From: an uncultured Verrucomicrobiota bacterium
Lineage (GTDB): Bacteria > Verrucomicrobiota > Verrucomicrobiia > Limisphaerales > UBA9464
Direction: 5' to 3'
Assembly: GCA_903835555.1 (NCBI GenBank)
Contig: CAILNN010000046.1
Coordinates: 1-41,253, forward strand
Length of the DNA: 41,253 bases
Shown: positions 9,070 through 16,945 of the stretch, in pieces
Layout of the letters: every line of letters starts with the position of its first letter
Position numbering within the stretch: the stretch's first letter is position 1
Notes under the pieces: model-generated
What the model was told of the DNA's origin: nothing
What the model saw: the letters and a program-made list of their open reading frames with translations, nothing else
Databases searched by the model: none
Program-made: the position numbers and the translations under genes

Positions 9070-9286
9070 GGACGGGGCAATTGAGCCGATGATCGGCGTA
9101 TGAGGACGTCCAGCTCGGCACTTGTTATGGGTCAACGGGATGTTCGCCCATGCTCCGAGAGAGGGTACGGAAGAACCGAAAGCGCACCGCGAAGGCCTTC
9201 ATTTGTCCAATGTCGCCGGACTAGGTTCAAGTTGCACTTAACAAATTAAACCTCCGAACACCGGATTCATCGAATTTTCCTACTCG

Positions 9287-9604
9287 TCACCCAATCACTG
9301 GTTGAACATTGTCAAATGGCTCAACGTCGCGTTCGATTTGCAGCTCCTTCTCGGCACGTGCCACCCGCAGGTCGTAGTCCGCCTGCAAACCTGCCCACAG
9401 CTCCGCCGTGGTGCCAAAGTAGCGCGCCAAGCGCAATGCTGTGTCCGCTGTGATGCTGCGCTTCTCCATCACAATCTCGTTAATTCGACGCGGTGGCACC
9501 TTCAGCCCACGCGCAAGTGCGTTTTGCGACAATTCCCGAGGGTTCATAAACTCCTCGCGAAGAATTTCGCCGGGATGAATCGGTGTGAGTTTTTCTTTCT
9601 TCAT
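9287..9604 (-). CDS. higA: HigA-family antitoxin (XRE helix-turn-helix)
   Basis: A 105-residue protein beginning 'LTPIHPGEILREEF', the hallmark of HigA/VapI-type antitoxins. A helix-turn-helix follows at about residues 25-62 ('SQNALARGLKVPPRRINEI'), then the typical 'LARYFGTTAELWAGLQADYDL'. HigA neutralises the HigB mRNA interferase and represses the shared promoter. The gene starts two bases after the stop of the higB remnant, the normal higB-higA order. The reading frame looks intact, while the toxin is broken, so this may now be an orphan regulator. A palindromic operator lies upstream of higB. Confidence 0.93.
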   Translation of the reverse strand: MKKEKLTPIHPGEILREEFMNPRELSQNALARGLKVPPRRINEIVMEKRSITADTALRLARYFGTTAELWAGLQADYDLRVARAEKELQIERDVEPFDNVQPVIG

Positions 9605-9606
9605 AA

Positions 9607-9888
9607 TCAGTGGTAGTCAACAATTTCAACGTCAAATGCATCGTCGCTCTCCCAGCGGAAACAAATCCGCCACCGGTCATTCACTCGGATGCTATACTGG
9701 CCTTGGCGGTCACCTTTCAATGCTTCCAGACGGTTGCCGTACGGAACCCGCAAATCCTAAAGACCGTGCGCGGAGTGCAACAGGAGCAGTTTTCGGCGCG
9801 CAACCTGTTGAATCTGCGTCGGCAACCGCCTTGAGGCTTCGTCATTGAACAACTTTTTAGTTTCCGGGCATGTAAAGCTGCGTATCTC
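9607..9888 (-). pseudogene. higB: Decayed HigB toxin gene (in-frame amber codon, lost start codon)
   Basis: Translation of the minus strand gives a nearly complete RelE/HigB-type mRNA interferase of ~92 residues. It begins 'IRSFTCPETKKLF', continues 'QQVARRKLLLLHSA', and ends with the diagnostic 'GNRLEALKGDR', 'YSIRVNDRWRICFRW' and 'DVEIVDYH'. Two lesions are visible. An in-frame TAG at 9757-9759 lies where relatives read L-(D/E)-D-L-R-V. The start is missing: the sequence reads GGAGATACGC, and one inserted T would give GGATGATACGC and the family's M-I-R-S-F start. The product is therefore almost certainly not made. I worked this out by hand translation. Confidence 0.82.
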
Positions 9889-9897
9889 CTAGCATGC

Positions 9898-9926
9898 ACT
9901 ATAACGCTAGGCGTTATGCTGGTCAA
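9898..9926 (-). promoter_or_regulatory. higBA promoter, sigma70-type
   Basis: On the minus strand TTGACC (9926-9921) and TATAGT (9903-9898) are separated by exactly 17 bases, close to the sigma70 consensus. It points at the higB remnant and higA, and the palindrome at 9901-9917 overlaps its spacer and -10. Confidence 0.7.
9901..9917. promoter_or_regulatory. Palindromic operator, probable HigA binding site
   Basis: ATAACGC-TAG-GCGTTAT is a perfect 7-bp inverted repeat with a 3-base centre. It overlaps the -10 and spacer of the promoter for higB-higA. Palindromes in this position are the usual autoregulatory sites of HigA-type antitoxins. Binding itself is inferred. Confidence 0.65.
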
Positions 9927-10053
9927 TAAACCGAATGCCGTACCGACCATACCCGCAGTGGTCTGTGAGGAGCGACCAACGAAGCGGGAGCCGAAAAGAA
10001 CTGCGGCCCTGCGGGTTGCGTCAAAAACGTCCCAGCGCTTCTTTGCTCCTCGG

Positions 10054-10275
10054 CGGAAGCACGGGTGCACGTTCCCATGGGCTCAAGCCGGAAAATTAGC
10101 CGCTGCACAGTTACTTTATCGTATGGCCTGACACTGCAAGCAGATGAACACCGATAAAGGAGCACTCGGAGAGCCGTATGCGGGAAAACTGCATGTACAG
10201 TTCGATGCAGGGAAGGAGTTAGACGGTCATTGGCCCTTGGGCCTCTCAATCCGTCGGCTCCGCCTACTCTACCAC
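10054..10275 (+). mobile_element. Group II intron 3' remnant (domains V and VI)
   Basis: Positions 10171-10203 read as intron domain V: GAGCCGTATGCG, GGAA, then GCATGTACAGTTC, including the catalytic AGC. One stem pair is mismatched (C with A where C-G is usual), suggesting decay. Just upstream is AGGAGCACTCG, which commonly precedes domain V in bacterial introns. Domain VI-like sequence runs to CTACTCTACCAC at 10264-10275, a typical 3' end. A GTGCAC at 10065 could be a vestige of the 5' end. No reverse transcriptase frame is present, so this is an internally deleted or truncated intron. The left boundary is set by where the flanking repeat resumes and is approximate. Confidence 0.75.
10171..10203 (+). 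ncRNA. Group II intron domain V hairpin
   Basis: A 33-base hairpin with the conserved GAGCCGTAT 5' arm, a GGAA-like tetraloop region and an ATGTACAGTTC 3' arm. Domain V is the catalytic core of group II introns. The fifth base pair of the stem is disrupted, so splicing activity is doubtful. Confidence 0.8.
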
Positions 10276-10361
10276 ATATGCCGTTTTCGACCGCGTCGCG
10301 CCTCGCCCTGGGGCATTTTAGGCGCAACAAACTGCAAGCTATTGGGGATACACGACACTAG
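10270..10361 (-). repeat. Dispersed repeat, copy E2 (interrupted by intron remnant)
   Basis: It matches E1 (8966-9069) with ~40 identical consecutive bases (about 10304-10343). Read on the minus strand it ends at CATATGTGG; the expected continuation CCGAGGAGCAA is found 218 bp away at 10053-10043, beyond the intron remnant. Confidence 0.75.
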
Positions 10362-10437
10362 ACCCCAAGGAACCGACTTCAGCGACTGCCATCTAGCGTG
10401 TACGATTGCAGCGTAGTTGTTCATATTTTGCCATACA

Positions 10438-12153
10438 TCACAGCGCCACCCCGCGATTGGCCTTAGGCCATGCCAGTTCGATCCCAGCCTCGACCAATCG
10501 CGCCTGAAAGCCTTCCCGTTCCCGTAAATTCGTTCTGATAAAACGGGGTGGCGAATGCCGATCAAGACAATACGCCGCCAAGTGGCCCGCCGATTCACCG
10601 ATATTCCACTCCACCGGGTGCACCCTCGCACATCCGTTACTAATATGGGTGGTGCCGATGTTCTTGGCCGCCGGCAGTAGATTCTCCAGTCGGATCGGAA
10701 TGAGGGTTCCCATTGGTATCTGAAATGGATAGGAGCTGATGTCCAGATAGTTATCGCCGGTCGATGTCGGGTGCAGGTCGATTCGATAAGCCCCGATTCC
10801 GATCGAATCCGAAAATGGTTCCGCCCCCCTCTCGCCATCGATTCCCAATCCCCTCGAGCCTCTCTGCTCCACTCCCAGATGTTTTTCGCCGAGGGTAAAC
10901 TCTGCGCAAATTCGCCGTGATTCCCGTATGTACGGTACGTGTGCGACACCATCGGAGGTTCCCATCACGGCAGGGCAGAGCCGCAAACCCGGCCATCCAA
11001 CACCCCCATCGGGACGCGGGGCCTCTGTTTGCAGCCAATGAAGCAGGCACGAGCTCAATTGACGCCCCGATTCACGGTGTTTTACCACCTCCTCAGCGTT
11101 GTCGCCAATCAAAGCCCCCGCGAAATAATCATTCTGCGGCCAATTCACGATGCAGACATCCCGGCCTTTCGCTCCTGGCTGAAAAAGCGATGCATCCCGG
11201 ACGCGCCGGTAGGTCCAGAGGTTAGGTTCGGTTGTTGTACCGACCGGATTGAATCCCAATCGCCTTGGTTTCAAGGTGGCCGGGTTCGGTCCATCCCAAC
11301 TCAAAAGGGGACCACCCCACACCGGATGCGTATCCGGGACGAAATTCCGCCAGTAGTTGTATTCCTTCGGCGGTGAACCCCGAAAATCCTTCCCGGGCCG
11401 ATACTCCAAACCCATAGCCCAAGTGAATGCCTGCTGACTCTGCGGGTTGGCTTTTGAAGGGGCGTGAAGCTCATCGGTTGCTTGAGCCGATTCCGCGCCC
11501 GTCACCCATTCGGCCCCCGACAGATGCACCAACTCTCCCAAGTCGGTAGCATCCAGAAAGTATTCGCCTTGCAGTTCGATTTGCTTTCCCGTGTCCAGCG
11601 AGCGGAGAACAACCGCCCAAATTCGATCGTGATCCGTGTCGACCCCGATGAGTTGGACTCGACGCAGAATCCGAAGGGTCCCGTGGCGCACCCATGGAGC
11701 CAACAGTTGTTCCAAGACGCTTGCCGCAATCCGGGGCTCTACCCCCAAGCGCGAAACCCAGCAATTGCCTGGATTCAATTCAGCCATCGCACGTGCCCGT
11801 CCATTGAGCGATTCCTGATCGCGATAATGCTTGCGGATAGCCTCGCGCAAGGCTCGGTAACTGGCCGTACTACCATGGGTTTCTATCCACGGATGTTCGT
11901 CCGGCGGTGCGGCTTGGGCTGTCAGTTGTCCCCCCAACCAATCTCCTTCAACCGCCAACACGACCCTTCGTCCCGATTGAGCCGCCGCACAGGCCGCAGC
12001 ACAACCGCCAAGTCCGCCTCCAATCACCACGATCTCATCGCGACGTGGAGTGCCGAGCAACGGGCGTTCGATGCCAAAACGCTGTGCCCACGCGATTCCG
12101 GCCACGGGCGGAAATGCCGATAACGATAAAGCGACGAAGCTTCTGCGGTTCAC
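10438..12153 (-). CDS. Exported FAD-dependent oxidoreductase (FAD_oxidored family)
   Basis: A flavoprotein of ~571 residues. The N-terminus '[22 protein letters not shown]' has an RR pair, a hydrophobic stretch and an Ala-x-Ala-like end, as in Tat signal peptides, so it probably acts in the periplasm. The Rossmann fingerprint '[21 protein letters not shown]' follows at about residue 40, then '[11 protein letters not shown]'. Further family features are '[12 protein letters not shown]' and a C-terminal '[31 protein letters not shown]'. This fold is common in secreted oxidoreductases of PVC bacteria, often in polysaccharide degradation regions. I chose the GTG at 12153 because the signal peptide begins there; the substrate is unknown. 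Confidence 0.82.
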   Translation of the reverse strand: MNRRSFVALSLSAFPPVAGIAWAQRFGIERPLLGTPRRDEIVVIGGGLGGCAAACAAAQSGRRVVLAVEGDWLGGQLTAQAAPPDEHPWIETHGSTASYRALREAIRKHYRDQESLNGRARAMAELNPGNCWVSRLGVEPRIAASVLEQLLAPWVRHGTLRILRRVQLIGVDTDHDRIWAVVLRSLDTGKQIELQGEYFLDATDLGELVHLSGAEWVTGAESAQATDELHAPSKANPQSQQAFTWAMGLEYRPGKDFRGSPPKEYNYWRNFVPDTHPVWGGPLLSWDGPNPATLKPRRLGFNPVGTTTEPNLWTYRRVRDASLFQPGAKGRDVCIVNWPQNDYFAGALIGDNAEEVVKHRESGRQLSSCLLHWLQTEAPRPDGGVGWPGLRLCPAVMGTSDGVAHVPYIRESRRICAEFTLGEKHLGVEQRGSRGLGIDGERGAEPFSDSIGIGAYRIDLHPTSTGDNYLDISSYPFQIPMGTLIPIRLENLLPAAKNIGTTHISNGCARVHPVEWNIGESAGHLAAYCLDRHSPPRFIRTNLREREGFQARLVEAGIELAWPKANRGVAL

Positions 12154-12231
12154 CGGACTAGGTTCGCCTTTCGGGCAATACTGGACAAGGGTTTGACGTT
12201 GACTGCCCCGCACTGTTTAATGGCTCTATCG

Positions 12232-12969
12232 ATGACGACGCCTCCTGACCCCGTGACTTCGCCCCGTTTTCGCCGAATTCTCCTCAAACTCAGTGGCGAG
12301 GCTCTGGGCGGCGAGCAAGGGCAGGGCATTGATGCCGAGTCTGTCCATGACATGGCCCGACAGGTCAAGGAAGTGCATGATCTGAAGGTCGAGGTCGTCA
12401 TTGTGGTTGGTGGCGGTAATATCTTTCGCGGCCTACAGGGAAGTTCCAAAGGCATCGAGCGAGCCACGGCCGATTACATGGGCATGCTGGCAACTGTCAT
12501 CAATGCGTTGGCTCTGCAAGACGCTCTGGAAAAAACCGGTGTCAATACCCGCGTGATGAGTGCCATTTCCATGACCCAGATCGCTGAACCGTTTATCCGC
12601 CGTCGCGCCGTTCGTCATTTGGAAAAAGGTCGCGTGGTTATTTTTGCCGCCGGCACGGGCAATCCGTATTTTTCCACCGACACCGCCGCCGCCCTCCGCG
12701 GCAACGAAATCAACGCCGATGCCGTCCTCAAAGCGACCAAGGTCGATGGCATCTATGACAAAGATCCCCACAAGCATTCCGATGCCAGGCGGTATGAACG
12801 ACTGACCTACGACGACGCGCTCAACCAAAACCTCAAAGTGATGGACGCGGCTGCCTTTGCCCTCTGTCGCGAAAACAAAATGCCGATCATCGTGTTTGAT
12901 TTCTTCAAGCCCCATAACCTGATGCGAGTGGTTCTGGGTGAACCGATCGGCACTGTGGTCACGAGCTAG
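12232..12969 (+). CDS. pyrH: UMP kinase
   Basis: PyrH phosphorylates UMP to UDP in pyrimidine nucleotide synthesis. It is a hexameric amino-acid-kinase fold enzyme of ~245 residues. Motifs: '[14 protein letters not shown]' (phosphate-binding Lys and Gly), '[10 protein letters not shown]', '[18 protein letters not shown]' and '[10 protein letters not shown]'. The ATG at 12232 gives a normal-length N-terminus; an ATG at 12220 and a TTG at 12193 are also in frame. frr follows 17 bp later, the classic pyrH-frr pair; rpsB and tsf, which often precede it, are not here. The upstream gene is divergent, so a promoter should lie between about 12150 and 12230. Confidence 0.96.
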   Translation: MTTPPDPVTSPRFRRILLKLSGEALGGEQGQGIDAESVHDMARQVKEVHDLKVEVVIVVGGGNIFRGLQGSSKGIERATADYMGMLATVINALALQDALEKTGVNTRVMSAISMTQIAEPFIRRRAVRHLEKGRVVIFAAGTGNPYFSTDTAAALRGNEINADAVLKATKVDGIYDKDPHKHSDARRYERLTYDDALNQNLKVMDAAAFALCRENKMPIIVFDFFKPHNLMRVVLGEPIGTVVTS

Positions 12970-12986
12970 TTACAAGTATTTTCTTT

Positions 12987-13547
12987 ATGTCCATCGATGA
13001 AATTATCCTCGAAACCGAGGAAAAGATGATCAAAACCGAGGAGCATGTGCTCCACCAATTTGCCGGGGTCCGCACCGGCAAGGCATCACCTGGTTTGATC
13101 GAAAATGTGATGATCGAGGCCTACGGTTCGCCTATGCGCCTCAAGGAATTGGCCACCATTTCAGCACCCGAGCCTCGAATGCTCATGGTTCAACCCTTTG
13201 ATGGCGCGAACATGAAGGCCATCGAAAAGGGCTTGCAGGCTGCCAATCTTGGATTAAGCCCGGTGACCCAGGGCCGATTCATCCGAATCGTCTTGCCGGA
13301 ATTGAGCGCCGAGCGCCGCCAGGAATACATCAAGATCTGTAAAAAGATGGCGGAAGATGGACGCGTGGCCGTGCGCAGCGAACGCCGACACTCCATCGAA
13401 GCCGCCCGCAAGCTCAAGGGATCTGCGGGTGTTTCCGAGGACGACATCAAGGGCGCGGAGACCGACATTCAGAAACTGACCGATGATTTCATTGTCAAGA
13501 TTGACCAGCATCTGGCGCACAAGGAGAAAGAAATCCTGACGGTTTAG
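12987..13547 (+). CDS. frr: Ribosome recycling factor
   Basis: RRF splits post-termination ribosomes together with EF-G. Its 186 residues match the usual length. Family features include 'HVLHQFAGVRTGKASPGLIENVMIEAYG', 'TISAPEPRMLMVQPFD' and 'VRSERRHSIEAARKLKG', split between the three-helix-bundle and beta domains. It is between pyrH (17 bp upstream) and murJ (9 bp downstream), so co-transcription is likely. Confidence 0.97.
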   Translation: MSIDEIILETEEKMIKTEEHVLHQFAGVRTGKASPGLIENVMIEAYGSPMRLKELATISAPEPRMLMVQPFDGANMKAIEKGLQAANLGLSPVTQGRFIRIVLPELSAERRQEYIKICKKMAEDGRVAVRSERRHSIEAARKLKGSAGVSEDDIKGAETDIQKLTDDFIVKIDQHLAHKEKEILTV

Positions 13548-13556
13548 CCCGTCGGC

Positions 13557-15146
13557 ATGTCGAGGCTCATCAAATCGTCAGGGGCGGTCGCGGTGGCCAC
13601 CCTCATCAGTCGCATCCTGGGATTCGCCCGTGAATCGGCCTACGCTGGATTCATGGGCACCGGGTTTGTCGCCGACTGCTTCCTGTTCGCCCTTCAGGTT
13701 CCCAACCTCTTCCGCCGATTGCTCGGTGAAGGCGCATTAACGGCCGCCTTTGTCCCGATTTTTAAGGCTCAGGAGGCCAAGGCGGACGCGACTTCCATGT
13801 GGCGCGGAGCCAATGCCGTGATTTCCGGATTGCTCCTGGTCAGCGCCGTCTTGATCGCCCTGGTGCTTCTCGGCTTGACCATCGCCATTCATTGGCTGCC
13901 CATGACAGCTAAGAATGAGCTGATTGCTTCGTTGCTCCGGTGGATGTTTCCCTACGTCGGGCTGGCCTGCCTGGCAGCCGTCTTTATTGGCATTCTAAAT
14001 GCCCGGGGACACTTCTTTCTCCCGGCCTTGGGGACAGCGATCTTGAGCCTCGTGATGATTGGTTCCGTCTATTTCCTTGCCCCGTTGTTCGGGGTCGAAA
14101 AATGGGAACAGGTCTACGGCCTGGCTGCGGGTTTGGTTCTCGCCGGCCTACTCCAGGCCGCCGTCCAACTCCCCTCGCTATGGCGCGAAGGCTTTCGATA
14201 TCGGTGGGTCAATCCGTGGCGCGATCCGACCGTCAAGCAAGTCCTGCGCAAAATGGCTCCGGCGACGATCGGCGTGGCGGCCTATCAGATCAACGTCATG
14301 CTAACGGCCATGATCGCTCTTCACTCGGGGGAACGGATCATTTCTTCGTTTAATTATGCCGTGCGACTGATGGAGCTCCCTCAAGGGGTGGTCGGCGTCT
14401 CGCTGGCGACCTACCTTCTCACCGAATTAAGCCATTTGGCCGTGGCAAAGAAGTTCCCCGAATTCCGTGCCACCCTTCGCGAAGGCATGCAGCAACTGAT
14501 CTTTATCAATGGGTTGGCCACCGTCCTGTTGCTTGTGCTGGCTGAACCAATGATTCGTTTGCTGTTCCAGCACGGCGTCTTCCACGATCGCGATACCCGC
14601 CTGACCTCCATTGCCCTGCGCTGTCTGGCTCCCGGACTACTGGCTTTTTCCCTAAACAACATCGTCGCACGGGCGTTTTATGCTCTCGGAGACACCCGGA
14701 CTCCCATGGTGATTTCGGTCTCCTGTCTCGGACTCAATCTGGCCCTTGGTTTTAGCCTGATTCCCGCCTTCCAGCAGGCGGGGATGGGCATCGCCAATTC
14801 TCTCAGTGCCATCGCCAACACGGGCTTGCTTTTCTACGCCCTCCGTCGGGCATTGCCCAAGTTTTCGCTGGTGGACATGGGACCCAATGTCGCTTCCGTG
14901 CTGGGGGCGGCAATTGCTGCGGCTGTCACAGCGTGGATGGGCAACCAACAATGGGAACGCTGGATCGGTCACGCCCATTTCCTCCAGCGATTTGGGGCAG
15001 TGTTTGCTCCACTGACCTTGGCGACGCTGGTTTACTTCGCTTTGGCGTCTTGGATGAAACTGCCTCAAGCGCGCGAACTCTTTCTAACGTTTCGTGGTCT
15101 GATGGGTAAGCGTATCAAACCGGTCTTCCCGCCGACATCGAACTAG
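13557..15146 (+). CDS. murJ: Lipid II flippase MurJ
   Basis: MurJ moves lipid II across the cytoplasmic membrane for peptidoglycan synthesis. It belongs to the MOP exporter superfamily, and 529 residues fit the usual 14-helix form. The N-terminal signature 'SRILGFARESAYAGFMGTG' and 'DCFLFALQVPNLFRRLLGEGALTAAFVPIF' is diagnostic. 'NIVARAFYALGDTRTPM' lies near residue 370. It starts 9 bp after frr. Its TAG stop is part of the dispersed repeat copy B. Confidence 0.95.
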   Translation: MSRLIKSSGAVAVATLISRILGFARESAYAGFMGTGFVADCFLFALQVPNLFRRLLGEGALTAAFVPIFKAQEAKADATSMWRGANAVISGLLLVSAVLIALVLLGLTIAIHWLPMTAKNELIASLLRWMFPYVGLACLAAVFIGILNARGHFFLPALGTAILSLVMIGSVYFLAPLFGVEKWEQVYGLAAGLVLAGLLQAAVQLPSLWREGFRYRWVNPWRDPTVKQVLRKMAPATIGVAAYQINVMLTAMIALHSGERIISSFNYAVRLMELPQGVVGVSLATYLLTELSHLAVAKKFPEFRATLREGMQQLIFINGLATVLLLVLAEPMIRLLFQHGVFHDRDTRLTSIALRCLAPGLLAFSLNNIVARAFYALGDTRTPMVISVSCLGLNLALGFSLIPAFQQAGMGIANSLSAIANTGLLFYALRRALPKFSLVDMGPNVASVLGAAIAAAVTAWMGNQQWERWIGHAHFLQRFGAVFAPLTLATLVYFALASWMKLPQARELFLTFRGLMGKRIKPVFPPTSN

Positions 15147-15230
15147 TGTCGTGTTGATAAAATGACTTTGTTTATATGCGCCAGCCTGTTTTGGCCGACA
15201 GATAGGCAAATGCAGTTCAAAAAACGCCCT
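15143..15230 (+). repeat. Dispersed repeat, copy B (starts in the murJ stop codon)
   Basis: It begins CTAGTGTCGTG, where the TAG is murJ's stop. 15159-15186 matches 41151-41178 at 26 of 28 bases, and 15185-15230 matches copy A at 2906-2952. The centre is GCC-TGTTTT-GGC. Confidence 0.8.
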
Positions 15231-15251
15231 AACTTCCAGTGATTCTTGATT

Positions 15252-15572
15252 ATGAAGGACCCCCTGTTGAGACAACGCGAACTGGTAGCCAAACATCCCG
15301 CCAACGAACTGGCCCGCTTTAGCCTGGGCAAGGCGCTCTTCGATCAGGAGGCATTCACCGAGGCTCTCGAACACTTCTCTCAGGCCATTGCTGCCAAACC
15401 CGATTGGATGATGGTCCACATCCTGATTGGCAAGTGCCACCTGTCGCTGGGGCACAACGCGTCTGCCCGCTCTTCCTTCCAGTTGGCCCGCGACCTGGCC
15501 ATTGCCCAGCATCACGACGGCCCCTTGGAAGAAATGGACCAACTCTTGGAAGACTTGGGTGAATCCAAATAA
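15252..15572 (+). CDS. Small TPR-repeat protein
   Basis: 106 residues with about two TPR units: 'NELARFSLGKALFDQEAFTEALEHFSQAI' at residues ~18-46 and 'WMMVHILIGKCHLSLGHNASARSSFQLARDLA' at ~53-85. There is no signal peptide or membrane segment. A cytoplasmic scaffold is likely, with no identifiable partner. It lies between murJ and thiE on the same strand and ends 14 bp before thiE. Confidence 0.75.
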   Translation: MKDPLLRQRELVAKHPANELARFSLGKALFDQEAFTEALEHFSQAIAAKPDWMMVHILIGKCHLSLGHNASARSSFQLARDLAIAQHHDGPLEEMDQLLEDLGESK

Positions 15573-15586
15573 TCCGCAATCAGGTG

Positions 15587-16225
15587 ATGAAATCGCTGGC
15601 TGACTGTCGACTCTACACCTTCGTGGATACCGCCTATCTACACGGGCGGGACCCTGTTGAGACAACTCGGGCCTTGTGCGACGGCGGAAGCGACCTGATC
15701 CAATTGCGGGCGAAGGGTGAGCCTCTAGAAGTGGTGTTGCAAATGGCTCGGCGTCTACTCCCCATCACACGTGCCGCCGGTGTCCGCCTGGTCATCAACG
15801 ACTACTTCGCGCTTGCACAAAATGTCGGAGCCGATGTCTGCCACTTGGGTCAGGAAGACTTCTTCGATGCCGGGTATACCCGTGTCGAAACTCTGCGCAA
15901 GTCCACTGGTCACCCCGAAATCGGCCTGAGTACCCACTCCCCAGAACAGGCTCTTCGCGCGATGGCTGCCGGTGCGGACTACCTGGCAGTCGGACCCGTC
16001 TGGGCCACTGGCACCAAACCGACTGCCTCTCCAGTAACCCTCGACTATGTACGCTGGGCCTCCACCCAGATTGACCGGCCCTGGTTTGCCATCGGCGGCA
16101 TCAACCTGGACCGTTTGGATGCCGTGGTGGAAGCTGGTGCCACACGCATCTGCGTGGTTTCAGCCATTTTGCAAAGCGCGGATATCGCGGCGAGTTGTCG
16201 TGAGTTTCTGCGTCGGCTTGGTTGA
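15587..16225 (+). CDS. thiE: Thiamine phosphate synthase
   Basis: ThiE couples HMP pyrophosphate and the thiazole phosphate to thiamine phosphate. A TIM barrel of ~212 residues with 'IQLRAKG' (residue ~37), 'RLVINDYFALA', 'DVCHLGQED', 'GLSTHSPEQA' and the phosphate-binding 'AVGPVWATGTKP', and near the end 'FAIGGINLDR'. Start taken as the ATG at 15587; a GTG one codon earlier is equally placed. No TPP riboswitch is visible upstream and no other thi genes are in the window. Confidence 0.94.
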   Translation: MKSLADCRLYTFVDTAYLHGRDPVETTRALCDGGSDLIQLRAKGEPLEVVLQMARRLLPITRAAGVRLVINDYFALAQNVGADVCHLGQEDFFDAGYTRVETLRKSTGHPEIGLSTHSPEQALRAMAAGADYLAVGPVWATGTKPTASPVTLDYVRWASTQIDRPWFAIGGINLDRLDAVVEAGATRICVVSAILQSADIAASCREFLRRLG

Positions 16226-16392
16226 TCCCAGTGAAGCCCCTTTTGCCTCTGTCCCTGCTAAGTGGGGCAACAAACACGCCCTGCCTCTACTTTGTTAAGC
16301 TTTCGGGGCAGGTTTGCCGTTCCATGCGATATGGGCACAAGAATTATCCAACTTCATGCCAGCGGCATGAGAGCCAATAGCCGGCAGAAGAA

Positions 16393-16932
16393 CTACGGGT
16401 CGCACTTCTCCGAACCGCCGGTCATGGCGACAATCCACTGCCGGATTGGCTCCAAGTCAGAGTCATCCTTCGCGGCCGCCAGGGTGGACTCCTGGTCCAG
16501 CACCAATGCCCGACCGAACCATTGCTTGGCGTCTTCCAATCGTCCCATTTGTGCACAATAACACGCCAGATTGTATGGAATGGTCCAGATTTTCGGGAAC
16601 CGGTCGAGTGCCTGCAATAACTGATCAAGCGCATCCTGGGTCCGGCGCAATTCGTGGAGGGCGAACGACCGATGAATCCAGCCATTGACCCGCTCTGGAG
16701 TCTCGTCGATCATTCGTTGGGAAATCCGAAAGCATTCCTCCCAGTCTCCCTTCCGCGAATTCAGATGCCATCGCAGTTCGGCCGCATCGGGGTGCCAACG
16801 ATAACCTTCGGGCAACTTGTTCAGTTCCTCCCACGCCGATTGGTCATCGCCGAGCTCCATCCATCCCTGCGCGGCCAGCAGGTAATGAAAATGCGGAGGA
16901 GGAATCGGTAATCGAAGATTGATCGCGGTCAT
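16393..16932 (-). CDS. TPR-repeat protein
   Basis: 179 residues made of TPR-like helical pairs: 'HYLLAAQGWMELGDDQSAWEELNKLPEG' (residues ~16-43), 'RVNGWIHRSFALHELRRTQDALDQLLQALDRFP' (~85-117) and 'WTIPYNLACYCAQMGRLEDAKQWFGRALVLD' (~120-150). No export signal is seen. It starts 13 bp after mpl ends, so the two are probably one transcript. The function is unknown; a role connected to peptidoglycan recycling would only be guilt by association. Confidence 0.78.
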   Translation of the reverse strand: MTAINLRLPIPPPHFHYLLAAQGWMELGDDQSAWEELNKLPEGYRWHPDAAELRWHLNSRKGDWEECFRISQRMIDETPERVNGWIHRSFALHELRRTQDALDQLLQALDRFPKIWTIPYNLACYCAQMGRLEDAKQWFGRALVLDQESTLAAAKDDSDLEPIRQWIVAMTGGSEKCDP

Positions 16933-16945
16933 TGAGCGGATGGGT

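Larger units (their letters stand above)
8725..9286. other. 562-bp non-coding region with hairpins and a repeat copy
   Basis: No gene can be supported here. At 8803-8815 GCGCC-GAA-GGCGC, at 8829-8847 CCTGGGCC-AGC-GGCCCAGG and at 8871-8883 GGGCT-GAA-AGCCC are perfect stem-loops. At 8966-9069 is copy E1 of the repeat family described separately. The part from about 9070 to 9286, downstream of higA, shows nothing I recognise. Confidence 0.7.
9927..10437. other. Non-coding region with split repeat and group II intron remnant
   Basis: No protein gene is supported. The region contains repeat-like sequence up to 10053 (minus-strand CCGAGGAGCAAAGAAGC at 10037-10053), about 218 bp of group II intron 3' sequence to about 10271, and repeat copy E2 at 10270-10361. 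The final 75 bp before the FAD oxidoreductase gene shows nothing I recognise. Confidence 0.6.

Noticed and set aside
9755..9760. Possible recoding (pyrrolysine or suppressed amber) in higB
   Set aside because: The gene also lacks a start codon, and no recoding signal or machinery is seen; simple decay explains both lesions.
9893..9920. Integron attC-like site (GTTATGC next to a palindrome, beside a toxin-antitoxin gene)
   Set aside because: The 7-3-7 palindrome overlaps a good promoter and fits a HigA operator better; there is no second attC half, no long imperfect stem and no integrase gene.
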